Below, in pieces: positions 9,265-17,919 of a stretch of DNA of 43,356 nucleotides (positions within the stretch are counted from its first letter, which is position 1; every line of letters begins with the position of its first letter). The stretch is from positions 1 through 43,356 of the forward strand of contig JABHEG010000329.1 of the NCBI GenBank assembly GCA_018676675.1. The letters run 5' to 3'. Both the position numbers and the translations under genes were made by a program. The notes under the pieces were generated by a model. The model saw nothing but the letters and a program-made list of their open reading frames with translations. It made no database searches and was not told the DNA's origin. Source of the DNA: Lentisphaerota bacterium. GTDB lineage: Bacteria; Verrucomicrobiota; Lentisphaeria; Oligosphaerales; JABHEG01.

Positions 9265-9506
9265 GCTTCTTAAAGTGAGTGTGACAGTTTGATCTTCGTA
9301 CTGATGAACCGAGCCAGGAAGAGCTGCCGGTCGTTCGTCCGCTTTGTGTTGAGCTTCCGCGGCTGAGAAGAAGCTGACGCGCCGGCACAGAATGAATAGC
9401 GCGGCCTGTCTGGTCTTGCTGTGCCTGGTCGCGACGTCCTGTCGGGGACTGAGCGCCGACTTGAGACGACTTCGCCTGAAGGAGATTGTTGGAGAGGCGG
9501 GCTTCT
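9265..9506. other. Intergenic stretch without a recognisable gene
   Basis: Between the transposase remnant and the URO-D fragment both strands have short open frames, but none shows a recognisable domain. The plus-strand frame beginning at 9392 looks like a lipoprotein signal, yet it runs antisense through the URO-D fragment and has no ribosome site. I regard this stretch as non-coding debris. Confidence 0.5.
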
Positions 9507-9686
9507 TCATAGAGGCAAAACCGGGATCTGGGGACGGTAGACGGTCATCTGCAGCGGCGGAAACCGCACGGGATTCGGATACCCCACGGTGCCCCAAGAC
9601 CATTCGAGCGCCTTGCCCGGGTTCAGGTACCGTTGCAGCCGGGCGCATACCAACGCCACATCATTTTCCGAGCCTTGCTCCGTCAT
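9507..9686 (-). pseudogene. 5' fragment of a URO-D superfamily gene
   Basis: An ATG at 9686 with GGGAG 8 nt upstream opens a 59-residue frame. It contains RLQRYLNPGKALEWSW and then GTVGYPNPVRFPPLQM, followed by TVYRP and soon a stop at 9507. The intact gene at 5535-6629 has the same stretch with a single Val/Ala change and IIYRPDIYELP after it. At DNA level 9532-9644 matches 6436-6548 with three mismatches in 113 bp. Homology fades outside that block, although DVALVCARLQRYL still resembles GVALHRARLQRYL. The remaining 300 or so residues are missing. This is a truncated gene, kept with its own ribosome site, immediately downstream of the BNR gene at 9825. Confidence 0.8.
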
Positions 9687-9760
9687 CGGTGCCGCTCCCT
9701 CGTCTGCAACTACCCCGATTTGAGCACGAAACTACCGGCCGTGGACACCCCGTTGGAGGC

Positions 9761-9820
9761 GCCGCATCTCCGTATGCGGCCAGGCCGGTTACGGAGAACC
9801 GGCGCCCCAAATATCTGGGG
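9761..9820. other. Three tandem hairpins with complementary loops
   Basis: Hairpin 1 is gccgcat (9761-9767) / atgcggc (9774-9780), hairpin 2 is gccggtt (9784-9790) / aaccggc (9797-9803), and hairpin 3 is cccca (9805-9809) / tgggg (9816-9820). The six-base loops of hairpins 1 and 2, ctccgt and acggag, are exact reverse complements and could form a kissing-loop contact on either strand. The cluster sits 4 bp beyond the BNR stop codon at 9825, so it would be in that transcript's 3' end. No T-run follows, so it is not a textbook terminator; it may act as an mRNA 3'-end stabiliser or be part of a repeat. Confidence 0.6.
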
Positions 9821-9824
9821 GCAG

Positions 9825-11165
9825 CTACACCCCTCGATATGACGGTCGGACCTCCGGCACAACCATGTCCTTCAGGAATGCGTTCGTGACCTTCTTGCCC
9901 AGCAGGAAGAACTTGCGGTCCGGATACCAAAGCACGTTCCGCCCGTTGCGCGCGGTGAAGCTCGAGTACAGGCTGAGCCCTGTGTTGCTCGGCATGCCCG
10001 GGGTACCTGCCGGGGTCCCGGCAACACTGGTGTCATCGGTGTCCATGAACTGCTTGGGTGGACTGAACCAGACAGGCTGATCCGCGTCCGCTCGGAACTC
10101 CCCAAGAGCAATGAAGCTGGGCCGCCGAGGTCCGGCATCCGACGCTCCAGCACCATCGATGTTCCCACGGTTATTGCTGTAAAACAGCACATACCGGCCA
10201 TCGGCAAGTTCATACATGGGATCACAACCGACGGGATTGAGAAGCGGAAGGCCGAAATCCCGGTCAAGCAGGGGCCTCGGGCTGCACCATGTCTCGCCGT
10301 CGTCACTCGATTCGCTCCACCAGATGTACCCACTGCACGTGCGCATCACACAGAACAGCCGCTGATCCGGCAGTCGCACCAGGCTCGGCTCCTGGGAGAC
10401 GCTCAGCAACGGATGCCGCCAGTGCGGCACACGTAGCGCCTGGTCGCCCCAGCCGGAGTACTGAACGCTCAGCTCACCGGGTGCAGGATCCTCGTCCACG
10501 TTGGTGAAACGCATGAACTCGACGACCGACTCGATTTCAGTCCACCCCTTCACCTCTGTCAGCGTCGCCACCGCCTTGTTCACCCAGTGTGAGTAACCGA
10601 CAAACCAACCGCCCGAGAGATCACGCATCGGGGCCTGCCAGACGATCCACTCAGCCGGCGTCTCCCCGGTCGGGTCGTCGTAAGGACTCTCGGGCATAGG
10701 GATATCCTGCGGCTCCGACCACGTCAGCCCGCAATCATCGCTACACACGGCTGCCATCGTGCCGGTGTGCATGCTGATCCAACCGGCCCGGCCATCGTTC
10801 CGGTTATAGACCACGTGAATCCGCCCACTCTTTGAGACCAACGGGAAGGCCCAACTAGCCATGCCGTCCACTCCGGATGCGGGCTTGGGCCCAACAACAT
10901 GCGTAGGCTCAGTCCAGGTCACGCCCTCATCGTCGCTGCGCGCGAACACAATCCGGTTCACCTGTCGGCCTCCCGGGAGGCCCGTCGCCACCACTGACTG
11001 GGTCCAAACCCCCATCAGACTACCGTCGGGCCCATCGAAAACCAGAAAGTGCTCATTCAACCCATCGTTGGTCGACCCGTCATAGTGCTCGGGCACGTAA
11101 ACTGTAAAATCCGGCTGTGTACGCTGCACTTCGGCAGCCAACGTTGCTTTCACATCCGCAGTCAT
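9825..11165 (-). CDS. BNR/sialidase-fold protein (cytoplasmic), paralog of the 411-1682 protein
   Basis: A 446-residue beta-propeller. Asp-boxes are visible as SDDEGVTWTEP, SDDCGLTWSEP and SSDDGETWCSP. The N-terminus (PDFTVYVPEHYDG, NEHFLVFDGPDGS) and C-terminus (VLWYPDRKFFLLG, D-M-VVPE) align with the BNR paralog at 411-1682. No signal peptide. The ATG at 11165 has AAGGGA 8 nt upstream and overlaps the stop of the preceding gene as ATGA, so the two are translationally coupled. It is the last intact gene of the GntR-containing operon. The annotation as a sialidase is only a fold statement; the substrate is not known. Confidence 0.85.
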   Translation of the reverse strand: MTADVKATLAAEVQRTQPDFTVYVPEHYDGSTNDGLNEHFLVFDGPDGSLMGVWTQSVVATGLPGGRQVNRIVFARSDDEGVTWTEPTHVVGPKPASGVDGMASWAFPLVSKSGRIHVVYNRNDGRAGWISMHTGTMAAVCSDDCGLTWSEPQDIPMPESPYDDPTGETPAEWIVWQAPMRDLSGGWFVGYSHWVNKAVATLTEVKGWTEIESVVEFMRFTNVDEDPAPGELSVQYSGWGDQALRVPHWRHPLLSVSQEPSLVRLPDQRLFCVMRTCSGYIWWSESSDDGETWCSPRPLLDRDFGLPLLNPVGCDPMYELADGRYVLFYSNNRGNIDGAGASDAGPRRPSFIALGEFRADADQPVWFSPPKQFMDTDDTSVAGTPAGTPGMPSNTGLSLYSSFTARNGRNVLWYPDRKFFLLGKKVTNAFLKDMVVPEVRPSYRGV

Positions 11166-13531
11166 GGATCGATCCCTTTCTGCTTCTCTAAGATCGCGGC
11201 GGGGCGCTTGACCCGCGAGCGGACAGACGCTGTCTCCACCTCAAACCTATTGAGATCCGGAATCCCGTTGGGAGGATATCCCTCGCCAAGATACATCCAT
11301 GTCGCAACCGGCGTGTGTGGCACACTGACTGATTCTCCGTACCCTACCCGCAAACTCGTCACGCTGTTCCCGGTTGCCAGACCAACCGAGGTCCACTCGC
11401 CGGGAACGACAGGGCCGGCATCGATCGACGTCGCCCCGACACGGAGATGCACACGACCGGCCGCCGCGGTGACACGGGCAGGAGTGTCCGCATCACCGAT
11501 TGTGCAGATGGTGTGCCTATTTCCGTTGCCGACCCAGAATCTCAAAAGCAGTTCAACGACATCTCCTCGGCTCCGGTCGTTCTCGGACAACTCAACCCCT
11601 GCCGACGACTCCCCGGCAAACCGAAGCACGGCACCGGCCGCCGTCGTGACGACCGTGACGCCCCGCTCGGGATCTACCGGCCACACGACAGCCTGCAGAC
11701 GTGCGGAATCCGCAGCGTCAAGCTGGAAAACCGGCTCCTCTGAAGGTGCTCGTCCATTCCCCAGAGCCAGGGTTCCCAGAGAACCGGCGAAGCGATCATG
11801 CAGCCAGCGATGCTCCGCGCCATCCAGAGCTTGGTTACCGTAGACCGCTAGCGCCCGAAGATGTCCCCGAAAACCACGCAGAGCACTCGCCGCCAGCGAT
11901 GTGTTTCCGACACAGACACGCTCCCCTACCAGCGGAAGGGCCGAAGGCGAAAACGCCACCGTCTCCGCTTCCCCGTTGACGACGAACAAGACTCGTCCCT
12001 CCCGCCTCTCCAACGTGATACCAACGTAATTCCATTCGTGCCAAGAAAGCCGGAGTGTCGGGGAAATCTCTCCCGGCACGCCGATCAGACTGACCACCGG
12101 TCGGACGTCTTTGATGGCCCACACGAAGCCGGCTTTCGGTCGAGCTTGGCGTGTATCCAGCAGCGTGACACCGGTCGACCGGATCCAGGCCCCGGCGCTA
12201 AATACGTCCCGGCATCGAGCAAACGATTCCACAGCTTCCAGGCGCTCGTGTCCGGCAAAGCGCAAGTAGTTGTGTACTCGGGCCGGGGCGTTTGGCGGTC
12301 GGACGTTGTCCCTTGGAAGCAGGTAGAGCCGATCGGGATCCGGGAGGGGAGACACCCGGGCCACTCGGATCACCCGAGGCGGAAAACCCGCGCTGTAGGA
12401 CACCGACAACGCATCCCCGTCAAGCCATGCATTCGGGTACATCACCAACGGCTCGGAAGCTGAAATGCCAGGGCCCGCGGCAAAGTCAATCCCACCGCCC
12501 TGGCTGAAGAACAACGCCAAGTTGCAGCGCCGATTCTTCGAGAGTCCCGCCGGCCAATCGTTGTGGACCATCCCATAGCGATTCCCCGGCAGCGACAGAT
12601 TGTGCATCCGCGAGACCGTCGTCTGCAGCGGAACAAAGCGATGCGGCGTCCAGGAAACTCCCCCATCCTCGCTCTTTGACCACAGGAGGGATTTCGCGTC
12701 CTCCTTTGGGGCAGCCCCCTGGTTTCTGGCAAACATCATCACCGTTCCGTCTGCCTTTTCCCAAACCGTTGGCTCCCACTGCGCCCACGTACGTTCCGGC
12801 TGAACGGTCCCCGGCGAGACGTGCCACGTCACTCCTGAATCGTCCGAGTAGAGCACGCTGCTGCGCTTGTGCAACGCGGTCCAACGGTCAAGGCTCCCGT
12901 CCGCATCCCCGGCTCGCCGCCCGGTCAGGGTCACAGGAACGAGAATCCGGCCTGTCGCGAGTCGCATAGCGTTTGCCAACGGCAGGACGCGCCACTTCTG
13001 ACCATCAACCACCGGATCGGGACGGCCATCCCACAGCAGTCGTCGGTTCTCCCATTTGCCGTCGGGATCCGTCAGCCGTGAGACGTAGCATCCATAGTGT
13101 TCGTCCCTGGAAAGCTGGCTCCAGAACGCCCAAAGCTCCCCGTTTATCGTCAACAAATTGGGCTGCCATTGCACGCCACGCGGACACGGGATCGCGTTCA
13201 CGCTCCGGCCATTCTTGCCAAACGCCGCCTCCGGCAGCGACCACCGGACACCGTCTGCGCTCGTGCTCATGTAGATCCGCTGGCCCGGTTTCCCCTCAAT
13301 CGGCACGGTGTTGGCATTCCACAGGCAGATCCAGTGATCCCCAAAGCGGCCAACCGTGCTCCCGTGGCTGTACTTGAGGAACGACACATCACCATCGACC
13401 ACCGTCGAATGCTCAATCCGCGGCCGGTAGACATGGTACGACTGCCATGGTGCGGGCTCCGCATGAGCGATCTCGGCCCACACGAACCAGCCGCAAACGC
13501 AGATGAACATCAGTCGACGACGACTCCCCAC
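11162..13531 (-). CDS. Secreted BNR/sialidase-fold protein with C-terminal LamG-like domains
   Basis: About 789 residues from a GTG at 13531, giving a good signal peptide (MGSRRRL, hydrophobic FICVCGWFVWAEI, cut at AHA-EP). Alternatives are an ATG at 13510, which loses the basic n-region, and an ATG at 13681 with a strong GAGGG site. The latter adds about 50 residues translated from palindromic repeats, so the start is unsettled. Residues about 45-400 are a propeller with STSADGVRWSLPE, YSDDSGVTWHVSPG and SKSEDGGVSWTPH. Residues about 430-600 and 640-770 look like two concanavalin/LamG sandwiches (AGAWIRSTGVTLLDT, WNYVGITLERREG; VELLLRFWVGNGN, PGEWTSVGLATGN). Probably a periplasmic or exported glycan hydrolase with binding modules. 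It follows the URO-D gene and overlaps the next BNR gene by four bases. Confidence 0.8.
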   Translation of the reverse strand: MGSRRRLMFICVCGWFVWAEIAHAEPAPWQSYHVYRPRIEHSTVVDGDVSFLKYSHGSTVGRFGDHWICLWNANTVPIEGKPGQRIYMSTSADGVRWSLPEAAFGKNGRSVNAIPCPRGVQWQPNLLTINGELWAFWSQLSRDEHYGCYVSRLTDPDGKWENRRLLWDGRPDPVVDGQKWRVLPLANAMRLATGRILVPVTLTGRRAGDADGSLDRWTALHKRSSVLYSDDSGVTWHVSPGTVQPERTWAQWEPTVWEKADGTVMMFARNQGAAPKEDAKSLLWSKSEDGGVSWTPHRFVPLQTTVSRMHNLSLPGNRYGMVHNDWPAGLSKNRRCNLALFFSQGGGIDFAAGPGISASEPLVMYPNAWLDGDALSVSYSAGFPPRVIRVARVSPLPDPDRLYLLPRDNVRPPNAPARVHNYLRFAGHERLEAVESFARCRDVFSAGAWIRSTGVTLLDTRQARPKAGFVWAIKDVRPVVSLIGVPGEISPTLRLSWHEWNYVGITLERREGRVLFVVNGEAETVAFSPSALPLVGERVCVGNTSLAASALRGFRGHLRALAVYGNQALDGAEHRWLHDRFAGSLGTLALGNGRAPSEEPVFQLDAADSARLQAVVWPVDPERGVTVVTTAAGAVLRFAGESSAGVELSENDRSRGDVVELLLRFWVGNGNRHTICTIGDADTPARVTAAAGRVHLRVGATSIDAGPVVPGEWTSVGLATGNSVTSLRVGYGESVSVPHTPVATWMYLGEGYPPNGIPDLNRFEVETASVRSRVKRPAAILEKQKGIDP

Positions 13532-13645
13532 GCTTCCCCAACTTGGGGGCAGCGTGGGGTTGTGCCCCAGTCCGAACAGGGCCGTGACTATCGGGAGCGG
13601 GTTCCGGAACACACGCTGCGGGCGACCGCTCCCGATAGTCGCGGC
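13526..13645. repeat. Pair of REP-like palindromes at the 5' end of the BNR-LamG gene
   Basis: Palindrome 1 has arms ccccacgct (13526-13534) and agcgtgggg (13551-13559) around a further inner pairing of cccca with tgggg. Palindrome 2 has 20-base arms, gccgtgactatcgggagcgg (13581-13600) and ccgctcccgatagtcgcggc (13626-13645), complementary at 19 of 20 positions with a 25-base loop. The block separates the URO-D stop (13689) from the signal peptide of the following gene. It looks like an extragenic palindromic element, and translation through it is possible but would give an atypical leader. Confidence 0.6.
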
Positions 13646-13688
13646 TCTGACAGACAGCCTGAGGTTACTCACAGAGGCCATACCACCC

Positions 13689-14663
13689 TCAATCTCCATA
13701 CACCAAGTACTCCTGGTAACAGCGATTAAAGGCCTGGACGTTCTCCGGAATGCGCCCCCCTCCACGGTACATCATGATGCCAGGATACTCCGCGTGCAGG
13801 TCGCGCAGCCGCCTCATCTCACGCTCAACGTCGTCCGGTGTTCCGTGGTCCATGTTGCGGGAGTCGCTCTTGAGCAGGTAAATCATGTCCTTGCCCGCTC
13901 GCCCCATCAGCTCAGCCGGATCCATGGACGTGCTCTCGATGTAGAGCCCGTCAGGCCCATTGTCCAGCACATCGTCCAGCACAGGCAGGTAATTGCCATC
14001 ACTCACGTAAACGGCCTTCTTTCCCGCATCGTGAATCGCGTCAAAAATGCGTCTGTGCCAAGGAAATGCGTACTGCCGGTACCATTCCGGGCTGAGAATC
14101 GGGCCGCGCGTGGCCGCGATGTCGTCGTGAATGAGAATGAGATCAATCCCGTCAATCCGGGTCCACCCTCGTGCCACCGCCAGAGATGCCTCACCAAAAC
14201 GCGCGCAGATCTCGCCAAACCGTTCCGGATCTATAGCGGATGCCAGCAGAAACGGTTCCCAGCCGAACTCAAGGGTGGCCCGGGTAACCAACGTCCCGTA
14301 GTGCCAAGCCGTCACGTAACGCTGCTCGGCAAGCTGGTCCCGAAGCCGCCGCATCTCGTCAAGCATTGCCGGACCAACTTCTTCCACCTCGAACCGCTCC
14401 AGGTCAACGTCAAGTACGTCCTCGGGCTCCCGATACACGTCCTTGTCCCCGACAGCCCAAACACCCCCGTCCCGAGTGAAGGTTCGTTTGCCGTCGACAG
14501 ACGTCTTCACCTCACCATCACGGACCAGCTCCGGCTCGCCGAGGTGATACACGTCGGGCCGGTATTCGGCATTGCGCCAGTCTCCCATCAACGGCATCCG
14601 GTCGGGCCGTCTCAGCCGGAGAACCTGACGCATCCGTCGAACTCGCTCACTGCACGCCGTCAT
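13689..14663 (-). CDS. Uroporphyrinogen decarboxylase (URO-D) superfamily protein, paralog 2
   Basis: A 324-residue TIM-barrel protein. The ATG at 14663 has GGGGAG 8 nt upstream and lies 4 bp after the GntR stop, so the genes are coupled. It aligns with paralog 1 along its length: LRRPDRMPLMGDW, FGWEPFLLASAIDPERF, LIHDDIAATRGPILSPEW, YVSDGNYLPVLDDVLD, GLYIESTSMDPAELM and GTPDDVEREM. As in paralog 1, the zinc-binding H-x-C of corrinoid methyltransferases is replaced by V-S-D. The N-terminal ERVRRMRQVLRL helix followed by RPDRMP is typical of the wider superfamily. Presumably cytoplasmic. The reaction is unknown; a decarboxylase, a methyltransferase or a sugar-acid lyase are all conceivable. 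Confidence 0.83.
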   Translation of the reverse strand: MTACSERVRRMRQVLRLRRPDRMPLMGDWRNAEYRPDVYHLGEPELVRDGEVKTSVDGKRTFTRDGGVWAVGDKDVYREPEDVLDVDLERFEVEEVGPAMLDEMRRLRDQLAEQRYVTAWHYGTLVTRATLEFGWEPFLLASAIDPERFGEICARFGEASLAVARGWTRIDGIDLILIHDDIAATRGPILSPEWYRQYAFPWHRRIFDAIHDAGKKAVYVSDGNYLPVLDDVLDNGPDGLYIESTSMDPAELMGRAGKDMIYLLKSDSRNMDHGTPDDVEREMRRLRDLHAEYPGIMMYRGGGRIPENVQAFNRCYQEYLVYGD

Positions 14664-14667
14664 ACAC

Positions 14668-15351
14668 TCAGCTCCCCTCTTCCCCTGGAACCACGTGTCC
14701 ACCCATGCGTTGAATCGCTTCGCTGAGGGTCCTCTGCCCGTAGCGCACATGCTGCCGCATGACTGCCTCGGCCGTATCCGGATCCCGTGCCTTGAAGGCA
14801 TTCATCAGCTTCCCGTGCCACTTCTCGGGGACTGGCAGTATGGCGGCGTTGACCCAATTCAGCTGCATGAGGTGGCGCAACCAGATCGCCTCGAGCTGTT
14901 CCCTCAGCAATGGATATCCTGCGATCTCCGCAAGCCGTAGATGGAATTCCATGTGCCGCTCCATCCCGATCACGGACCCCGGGTCCACCCGCTGCATCAT
15001 GGCGTCCAGACGCTGCGCCGAAGCCCCCAACTCCTCCAGTTGGCGGTCATCGGCCGTCTCGGCCACCAGTCGCGCGACCTGACACTCAATGGCCTCGCGG
15101 AGTACACACTCGTTCTCGATGGCTTCAAGCGTCAATGGCCGGACCCGCGCCCCGCAATTCGGTTTGGACTCGACCAGACCGTCGTGCTCCAGACGCAACA
15201 GGGCCTCGATGACCGGAATCGTGCTGACTCCCAAACGCTTGGCGATGTCCCGGCGAACCAGGCGGTCGCCTGGTTTCAACACACCCGAGGTGATCTCACG
15301 GCGCAATGCCCCATAGGCCCTGGCCGCAAGCGTAGCCGTGGAAGAAGCCAT
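14668..15351 (-). CDS. GntR family transcriptional regulator, FCD (FadR-type) subfamily
   Basis: A 227-residue regulator. Residues about 10-70 are the GntR winged helix (AYGALRREITSGVLKPGDRL, DIAKRLGVSTIPVIEALLRL, DGLVESKPNCGARV). Residues about 78-210 are the all-helical FCD effector domain, which binds a metal and an organic acid; candidate ligands are His137, His179 and His201. The ATG at 15351 has GGAG 7 nt upstream and lies 14 bp after the preceding stop. It sits inside the operon it probably controls. Candidate operators lie in the divergent promoter region at 17920-18186. The effector is likely a sugar acid such as a uronate or aldonate, as for UxuR/ExuR/GntR-FCD relatives, but this is inference. 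Confidence 0.9.
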   Translation of the reverse strand: MASSTATLAARAYGALRREITSGVLKPGDRLVRRDIAKRLGVSTIPVIEALLRLEHDGLVESKPNCGARVRPLTLEAIENECVLREAIECQVARLVAETADDRQLEELGASAQRLDAMMQRVDPGSVIGMERHMEFHLRLAEIAGYPLLREQLEAIWLRHLMQLNWVNAAILPVPEKWHGKLMNAFKARDPDTAEAVMRQHVRYGQRTLSEAIQRMGGHVVPGEEGS

Positions 15352-15365
15352 TGTCAGCTCCGTGT

Positions 15366-17888
15366 TTACCTATCTTCGATGACGAGCAGTGCCCAGGGAT
15401 GAATGGCTGGGATCCTCACGACCAGGTCGTCACCGTCGGCAACGAGGGCCAAATCCCTAGCCTGCGACAGCGCCTTGAATGCCGATGCCTGTTCAGGGCT
15501 GAAGGACTGTGCGCTCCCGGCCATCTTCCGAAGGCGTTGTGCCTCAGCTTCCGCGGCTTGATGTCGGGCAGGATCATAGGGCACGGGGGCCACGAGAGTC
15601 GCGCCCACCGTCTTGTCCCCAAAGAAGGCCTCGGGGTTGAGCCTGACGGCAAAGGGAGTCGGGGTGTCACGCCAGTCAATCAGGTGAACCACCACAGGCG
15701 CGTTCGCGTCACCCGGCCTGGCTCGGACAAATGCATAGACATCGTCGCCTTCCTCGGTCACGACTGGGAAATCGCGCCCCCAGCGCGTCTCGAACAGTCC
15801 TGGACCGATCGCAGCGGCATCTTCATAGCCATGCAGCAGGGCGTCGTTCGCACGGATGAAGCCGAACAAATCCGCGTAGTCTGCCGGTTTGCCGAAGTAC
15901 CGGGCTGTCTCGGAACGCTCCCGGTTCTCAGAGAACGTGTTAGGCATGTACACATCCCACGGAACCATGCAGATCGCCCCGACCGCATAGGACACGGCGA
16001 TGGTCTGCCTGGTGTGTCGCTCCCAGCCCTTCGGATCGCCATAGAGGCTGTGCGCTCCCTTCTTGGGCATGGTCACGATCTGAAGGCGGTTGAGCCGACC
16101 GGCCATGGCAGCCGTGCGGTAGAGATTCGCGGGAGTGGCGTGGTGCCGGGACAGCTCGCCGAAAAACCAGTCGAACTGCTGCATGACATCGTCAAAGGTA
16201 CGGACGCCGTTGTTGCAGGACATCGCCACCGACGTGTCCGCACTTTCATTAAGTGCGGCTCTGGTCCGGGCCATGAAGCCAATGGATACCTGGTGCTGGT
16301 AGGCTCGAAAGTGCCGTTTCAGTGCTCCGCCGTCCCAGCGTGAAAACGCATCCCCAACCGGAGCTCCTGCGGCACGCAGGGCCTCCCGGTAATCGAACGT
16401 CTTGATGTCCTCTATGCCCCCTTCAGCCAGCTCAGTCGCACCCACACGCTCAGTCAGGAACGTCCGGAACCCATCCATGCAGTGGTCGCAGAAACAGCCC
16501 CCGTAATTGGGGCGATTGTCGTTCCCGTTCCCTTCGTCCCGCTGGATCATCGTGGCGCCGGCTTTTGTGTAAGTCTGCAGGGCCCGGACGTAGAGCTTCT
16601 CGAAGTCCGGGTTGCTGCAACAGCCGGAACAGCGTGCAAATGCGTTCCGCCAATGCCGCTTCCAGGGCTGCTCATTGGGACTGCCGTCCAGGGACAGACA
16701 CCCATAGCGCTGGATGAACGCTTGAGTCTCCACGTTGTCTGCCTTCTGGGAGAGTCCAAGCAGGTTTCGCATCGTGGAGAGACTGCTGGTCACCGCCCCC
16801 TGGAAGAAGCGGCCGCTGGTGTTGACTTCGGCAATGACTTTGGGATCGTGGATGTAGGCCCAGACCAGCCCCGTGACATGAAAGGCATCCATGGCCTGCA
16901 TCGTGTCGTGCGGGTCCTTGGCATGAATGGGACGCCAACGCAATGCCCGCATCAGCACGTCACTCAAGCGCGGCGTGCGCGGGAGCAGGTCCCGCTTCCT
17001 GGCCACCTGGTGGGCACGCAACAGTGGCCCTACACGTTCGGGAAAGACCAGCATGTCAACAGGCTGAAGGACGCCTTCCGAGATGCGGAACTCGTCAAGA
17101 TCACCGGCGAAGCTGTTCTTCTCTGATCCCTGGCGGGCCCCGATGTGCAGACAGTCGATGGCGTAGCGGTCAGCCAACACCGTGTCGAAATCCGCCGGGG
17201 CCTCGCTCCGGGCCTCCATCACCCCGTCGACCAAGAGCCAAGCTGCGGGGGGACCGTCGCCGCGACCGTCCCAGGAAAGGGCAATGTGGTGCCAGCGCCC
17301 GGATTCCAGCACCCCCTCGGTTCGCAGGCCAAACGCCTGCCCTGCCTCACCATCGTCCTGAGCCTTGACCGCGAAATACGCAGAGAGACGTCGCCCCTCC
17401 CCCGGCCGCAGAGGTCTAACAACCATCAACGTCAGTCCACACCAGCGCGGCTCATCGCGCGTGGTCAGGATGACGTCTCCGAAACCGTCCGGGTCCTCAC
17501 CGTCACAGCGAATCCACCCTTCGACGGTCCAGGCCGTGTCGTGCAGTTTCAGTACGTTGGTCCCGGAAACCGTGGTCAGGAGTCGATTCTCGACGGGATT
17601 CCCGGGGGAACGCAGACACCCGGCGTTGGTCTTCGGGTCGCCAACGAAACTCGCCGCGCTATCGGGATTGGGCAGAGCCGCGAGAGCCGGAGAATCGACA
17701 CACGCGAAATCCCCACCACCACCAGCTCTCCGCAACGCCATCCGCTCTCCCCCAACCGTCGCCGGCGTCAGCCCCGCCACATACGTGTCAAACTCCCAGT
17801 AGGCAACCGTCCCGCCTTCTGTGGGCAGCAGCAGACAAAGCCAAGACAGGAGACAGACGACTCCGAGCTGAATGTGCCGTGGTGACAT
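15366..17888 (-). CDS. Secreted LamG protein with TIM-barrel glycosidase-like domain
   Basis: An 840-residue protein. The ATG at 17888 has an ideal AAGGAG site 8 nt upstream and gives a signal peptide (LGVVCLLSWLCLLLPTEG). Residues about 25-290 form a LamG/concanavalin domain (VAYWEFDTY, TAWTVEGWIRCDG, WHHIALSWDGRG, FAGDLDEFRIS). Residues about 320-740 look like a TIM barrel related to uncharacterised glycosidase-like proteins: FHVTGLVWAYIHDP, GATMIQRDEGNGND, GGCFCDHCMDGFRTFL, VAMSCNNGVRT and CMVPWDVYMPN. The D-E in IQRDEG is a candidate catalytic site. A small sandwich ends the protein (VRIPAIHPWALLVIEDR). It is the first gene of the minus-strand operon and is read from the divergent promoter region. 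I do not recognise a CAZy family. Confidence 0.8.
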   Translation of the reverse strand: MSPRHIQLGVVCLLSWLCLLLPTEGGTVAYWEFDTYVAGLTPATVGGERMALRRAGGGGDFACVDSPALAALPNPDSAASFVGDPKTNAGCLRSPGNPVENRLLTTVSGTNVLKLHDTAWTVEGWIRCDGEDPDGFGDVILTTRDEPRWCGLTLMVVRPLRPGEGRRLSAYFAVKAQDDGEAGQAFGLRTEGVLESGRWHHIALSWDGRGDGPPAAWLLVDGVMEARSEAPADFDTVLADRYAIDCLHIGARQGSEKNSFAGDLDEFRISEGVLQPVDMLVFPERVGPLLRAHQVARKRDLLPRTPRLSDVLMRALRWRPIHAKDPHDTMQAMDAFHVTGLVWAYIHDPKVIAEVNTSGRFFQGAVTSSLSTMRNLLGLSQKADNVETQAFIQRYGCLSLDGSPNEQPWKRHWRNAFARCSGCCSNPDFEKLYVRALQTYTKAGATMIQRDEGNGNDNRPNYGGCFCDHCMDGFRTFLTERVGATELAEGGIEDIKTFDYREALRAAGAPVGDAFSRWDGGALKRHFRAYQHQVSIGFMARTRAALNESADTSVAMSCNNGVRTFDDVMQQFDWFFGELSRHHATPANLYRTAAMAGRLNRLQIVTMPKKGAHSLYGDPKGWERHTRQTIAVSYAVGAICMVPWDVYMPNTFSENRERSETARYFGKPADYADLFGFIRANDALLHGYEDAAAIGPGLFETRWGRDFPVVTEEGDDVYAFVRARPGDANAPVVVHLIDWRDTPTPFAVRLNPEAFFGDKTVGATLVAPVPYDPARHQAAEAEAQRLRKMAGSAQSFSPEQASAFKALSQARDLALVADGDDLVVRIPAIHPWALLVIEDR

Positions 17889-17919
17889 GTGATCCACTCC
17901 TTGATCCTGGCCAGTCCTT

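Noticed and set aside
9392..9889. Plus-strand frame of 165 codons starting with a lipoprotein-like signal (VATSC).
   Set aside because: It has no ribosome site, runs antisense through the URO-D fragment and the hairpin cluster, ends inside the BNR gene, and shows no domain.
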